Shown piece after piece: positions 60,684 through 64,000 of a DNA stretch of 64,000 nt. The stretch lies in the NCBI GenBank assembly GCA_963281255.1, contig OY725494.1, positions 1,315,934 through 1,379,933 on the forward strand. The letters run 5' to 3'. The position numbers and the translations under genes were made by a program. A model generated the notes under the pieces. That model ran no database searches. It was not told the origin of the DNA and saw only the letters and a program-made list of their open reading frames with translations. This DNA comes from Aphrocallistes beatrix. Its lineage: Eukaryota; Porifera; Hexactinellida; Sceptrulophora; Aphrocallistidae. The stretch's first letter is position 1. Every line of letters begins with the position of its first letter.

Positions 60684-60816
60684 TAACTCATAAAAATCAA
60701 ATAAATACCGTCCAAATAGTACTATCAGATGCTCGACCGTTCAGTAATACAATGAAATTAACAATTAAAAATTTTTTTTTACGCCAGGCAAAGTTTTTCG
60801 AGGGCGGTATCCTTAA

Positions 60817-62470
60817 GTGTTTGGGTTGCGCTAAAGAAATTACAAAGATAGTTAACATTACAACCTTGGATAAATTCAAAAGACAACAGCCAGTCTACTA
60901 TTGAAAATAAGCTAACATCTTTCGTATGTAGAACTTGCAATAGTCAGAATGATGTTATACGAATACAGGGATATTTTATACAATTAATTCCATTATTAAT
61001 TCTAGAATTTTGCAACCTTAAGAATCCAGAAAAGAAAATCGAAAAGAAAATTCATCTAATCCATCAATAAAGACTCCAATACTTCCAGCTCTTGTTCGGA
61101 AATCATTTTACCCTAAAAACTCTGAGAAATACAACTTTTGACCATGACGATGGAATAAGAAACAAAAAGATACAACTTGAAGAAACTTCAAATCTTCAAA
61201 AACACACTTTAGTCAATTTTGTAGTGTATTTGGTTATTCCTTGTTAGTCACTCTCTTACATGTACTTAGACTTAGAAAGTTTTGGTTGGCTAGTATTTCG
61301 ATAGATTTAGTTCAGAGAAACAAGTTCTTACATATACTATATATACATTTGTAGAACATTGGGATACGGACAAATAATAAACAAACTAATGGTCACAAAA
61401 CGAACATACAATAGTGATTAGAATTTGTTTACGAAAGTATCTTTCAAACTAGAAACCATAGTAATGAATACATGAAGCTATACATTTTTACACACCAACA
61501 TCTCGCATGAGAGATGTTGGCGAATTGACATCTTACAAATGACAACATCTCGCATAACATTTATAATGCTATGCCGTTGTTTATTTTGTTTATAGTATTG
61601 CATGAAGTAGACGAATCTCAAAATATGCTAAGACTAACTTTCATTTGTTGACCAGGGATTTTTAGTGGAGTAGATTTCAATTACGTACATATTTCAGAAA
61701 ATATGCGATCAATATGATATTTTTGTTTATAATAGATATACCACTTAAATGAGTTCGCCTCCTCTTTTCAACAGTTCCAAGACAATCCATTTCCTACATC
61801 ATTCCTAATTTTCTATTATTATAAATTAATTTTCCAACCTCTACAACCTTTTAACCATTCTATTTCGAATAAACTGCACTCGGAACTATCTATACTAAAC
61901 AAACAGTGCGAGAACTATACCTACACAACACGGCAACCTCTTATTCTAGCCAAAACTACATAAGGACTACATCATGATTGCAATCAATACTACAAAATAT
62001 TACTCGAGAGAGTAAATGCTAATTCTAATACTCAGTACCAAAGGTTCTTACTAACCGTAGATTTTCGTTCATGTATATGCTCAGAAAGAATTACTGGAAA
62101 GTAAGTATCTGATATAACTGTTCTTGTAATCATTTTACATTACAAAAAATTTTTTGACCAATCAGTCTTAGAAAATATTTCATATTTGTTCTAATCCATT
62201 GTGCTTCTACTAGCACAATAACCTCGACGTAAATAGTGCTTTACTTATAATAAAAGATATTCAAGTTTGATCTTAAACAGATCATGATTTTTCTATACTG
62301 TAGTTCCAGATTACGCAGCGTTAAATTCCAAATACCATAGCAAAGCAAGCATCCTACCTAACCAACTCAAACCCCACAAAATTTGAAGAAAAATTCTGAA
62401 TGTGGGAGGGTATTTGTTACGCAAATTTTTATTTTTTCGATTAGTCAATGTCACTTTACCACATACAGTA
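60817..62470. other. Long AT-rich spacer, nothing recognised
   Basis: No conserved frame or clear shared repeat. A short inverted motif 'acaacatctcgcat / atgagagatgttgg' occurs near 61495-61560. Confidence 0.4.
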
Positions 62471-62474
62471 TACG

Positions 62475-62550
62475 AGCTAGCTTCGCTTGCTTGGCTGCGC
62501 GACTTGCGGGCACTGATGTCCGCAGAGTCGCCCTGTGGGCGCCCGGGGAT
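62475..62550 (-). mobile_element. Family B2-type Helitron 3' end fragment
   Basis: 'gcttcgcttgcttggctgcgcgacttgcggg', interrupted by small changes, and 'tgtccgcagagtcgccctg' match the inverse of the B2 3' terminus at 25835-25895. The body is absent. Confidence 0.7.
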
Positions 62551-62660
62551 ATCAAAGAAACAATACGTCGCTTACTCTTTCTCTACTAAGGATCGCTGAA
62601 TTGTCTACGGTTACATTAATGAAATCTGAGCAGTAGCCCCCTAATATTTATATATTAGGG

Positions 62661-62825
62661 CAGTGGTTCCCAACCTGGGATCCATGGACCACTTAGTGGT
62701 CCACAGAATATATCAGGGGGGTCCACAGGATTCGAAATTTTGTGTTACGGTTAATAGGAGGGGGTCCACAGAATATAGGAAATTTTTTATAGGGGTCCAC
62801 AGCCCAAAAAGGTTGAAAACCGCTG
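62661..62825. mobile_element. 165-bp hAT MITE
   Basis: TATTAGGG duplicated exactly (62653-62660, 62826-62833); ends CAGTGGTTCCCAACCTGGGA / GGTTGAAAACCGCTG. Contains three 'ggggtccacag' words. Non-coding. Confidence 0.92.
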
Positions 62826-62833
62826 TATTAGGG

Positions 62834-63733
62834 TCATTTTAAAAGAATTTACTTCATATTAAGCAAAATATTCCTGAATGTAATGCAAATTTGAAACTAC
62901 AAAGTTCATATTATAAAAGATTATTATATTTGAATGGCAACAATAATAGTGTGCTATATCTTATGCTAATCAATTTAATCATTAAATTTTTAATATAAAA
63001 AAGATAAAAAGGAATTTTAAAAAATTTTTTAAGAAAAAAATTCTATATCACTCGTTCTATCTGATCTATCAAGTATGAATCAATGAATTCACTACAAGCA
63101 AAAATTTCAAATTTCAATACGAGGTTATTCTATTAGTAACATCTTCCCGAATTCGCGTTCTGCATCACATTAAGTATTTCGATACGAAATATTATAAGTA
63201 ACAATTTAACAGATGATAAATATCTTTAGAAATTGAGTTTAAAATTGAAATTGCGAAAATTCTTGCTAGAATCGAAGAAAAACTCATGTAGTAATGTTGT
63301 TCAAAAACATTTACATCTTTCCGATGGTGTCAAGTTTGTAAGAATAAGTTGACTAATCTTAAAAGTTTTGACTAATTTTAAGTTATAATTGAAAGGCACA
63401 AAGTAGAACAATTGTGTCGAGAAGTGTCGGATTGAAAATCTTATAGTGACTTTTAGTGAGCCCATAAACATTCATACATCATGTGCTTAAATTTCAATTA
63501 TTTGAAATAGGGGTTCCAATTCAGGAGCATTTTTTAGTCACGGGATTTCGGGATTGGAGTCAATCCCGGTGGTGGAATAATACATGTGAAGCATTTGATA
63601 ATAATATGACTCAATGTGATACAAGTCTTCACAATAGACTTTTCTGCAGTTTCATAATTAAACAAAATGTAATAATAATTTCTAAAGAAATGGGTGAATT
63701 ATACAATGGAACCCTTCATTGTAGTGGATCGCC
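62834..63733. other. AT-rich spacer, nothing recognised
   Basis: Near 63541-63570 'cgggatttcgggattggagtcaatcccgg' echoes the CCCGGGATT words of the MITE at 8095, possibly an eroded relative. No gene. Confidence 0.4.
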
Positions 63734-63920
63734 AGAATTTGTCCTAAAAAAGTACTGGAATTTGTCCTAAAATTCTGTATCCTGGAATTTGTCCTAAAGA
63801 AAATCGAATATTGGAATTTGTCCTAACTGTCTATTGGAATTTTTCCTAAATTTTAAAGACTGGAATTTGTCCTAAACTTTAAATACTGGAATTTGTCCTA
63901 AACTTTAAATACTGGAATTT
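63734..63920 (+). repeat. Tandem array of ~25-bp units
   Basis: Eight imperfect units built on CTGGAATTTGTCCTAAA with spacers of 5-12 bp (the last ones separated by ctttaaata). Resembles the repetitive ends of the elements at 2373 and 8021. Confidence 0.85.
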
Positions 63921-63930
63921 GTGTAGTTAA

Positions 63931-64000
63931 TAATACCGCCCGCGAAAAATCTTTAGGTTTGGCTTACAGCATATATTAAGAAGAGAGAAATACAAGTATA
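63931..64000 (+). mobile_element. Family A copy 9, left end, continues past the window
   Basis: After TTAA (63927-63930) come 'taataccgcccgcgaaaaat' and 'ggtttggcttacagcatatatt', matching the left end of copies 1 and 7. Confidence 0.8.

Larger units (their letters stand above)
57565..60812 (+). mobile_element. Family A copy 8 (left end missing), with two nested insertions
   Basis: From 'ttttaagtttagatgttaagaagaatg' it is colinear with copy 5 to the right end GGGCGGTATCC and TTAA (60813-60816). Interrupted by foldback FB3 (58555-59123) and a Tc1/mariner element (59329-60683). Confidence 0.88.

Overview
This is a gene-poor, AT-rich stretch of animal (most likely invertebrate) nuclear DNA. Only one clear host gene is visible: the last 2.04 kb of the AAA-ATPase VCP/p97/Cdc48 (positions 1-2043, + strand), whose protein is of metazoan type. 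Almost everything else is transposable-element DNA in many states of decay. The element mix (Helentron-type rolling-circle elements with an endonuclease domain, Ginger/KRABA2-like DDE elements, Tc1/mariner, pogo MITEs, several hAT lineages, MULE remnants, Ty3/Gypsy) fits an arthropod or another invertebrate. The sequence alone does not give the species. I recognised no tRNA, rRNA or CRISPR.

Layout. 2.3-8 kb: a MULE remnant, Helitron-like copies (family B1), and a TTAA-flanked element with an internal palindrome (family C, 6088-7300). 8.0-10.4 kb: a minisatellite-rich element with an 8-bp target duplication, itself hit by a hAT MITE. 10.9-14.8 kb: a copy of an abundant non-coding TTAA-flanked family (family A) carrying three nested insertions, including a 1.08-kb near-perfect palindrome. 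15.5-23.8 kb: a composite Helitron, a BED-finger hAT pseudogene, a Gypsy remnant, and a family A copy with a 2.9-kb hAT in its terminal repeat. 25.8-29 kb: a second Helitron-like family (B2) and another hAT pseudogene. 30.4-36.9 kb: a decayed autonomous Helentron (DUF6570-like, Rep, PIF1-type helicase and endonuclease pieces) split by one family A copy and two B1 copies. 38.0-42.1 kb: a short-LTR Gypsy element flanked by an exact 127-bp duplication. 44.6-54.3 kb: a transposase-plus-OTU-protease relic split by a 6.2-kb Ginger-like element, a partial family A copy and a second 1.07-kb palindrome. 55.2-60.8 kb: two more family A copies, one of them hit by a 569-bp foldback and a Tc1 element. 60.8-64 kb: mostly unannotated AT-rich DNA with a small hAT MITE and the start of another minisatellite and family A copy.

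The window works as a record of insertions. Family A is repeated here about ten times, so uninterrupted copies show the empty site for many nested insertions. That makes target duplications and exact boundaries readable directly. The Helitron-like elements show TC...CTTG ends set between A and T. The hATs show 8-bp duplications, the Tc1 element shows TA, and families A and C sit in TTAA.

None of the transposon genes looks intact, so present activity would depend on full-length copies elsewhere in the genome. The most unusual observations are the 127-bp duplication abutting both LTRs, the family of ~1-kb palindromes, the large non-coding TTAA family, and the double-ended Helitron-like chimeras.
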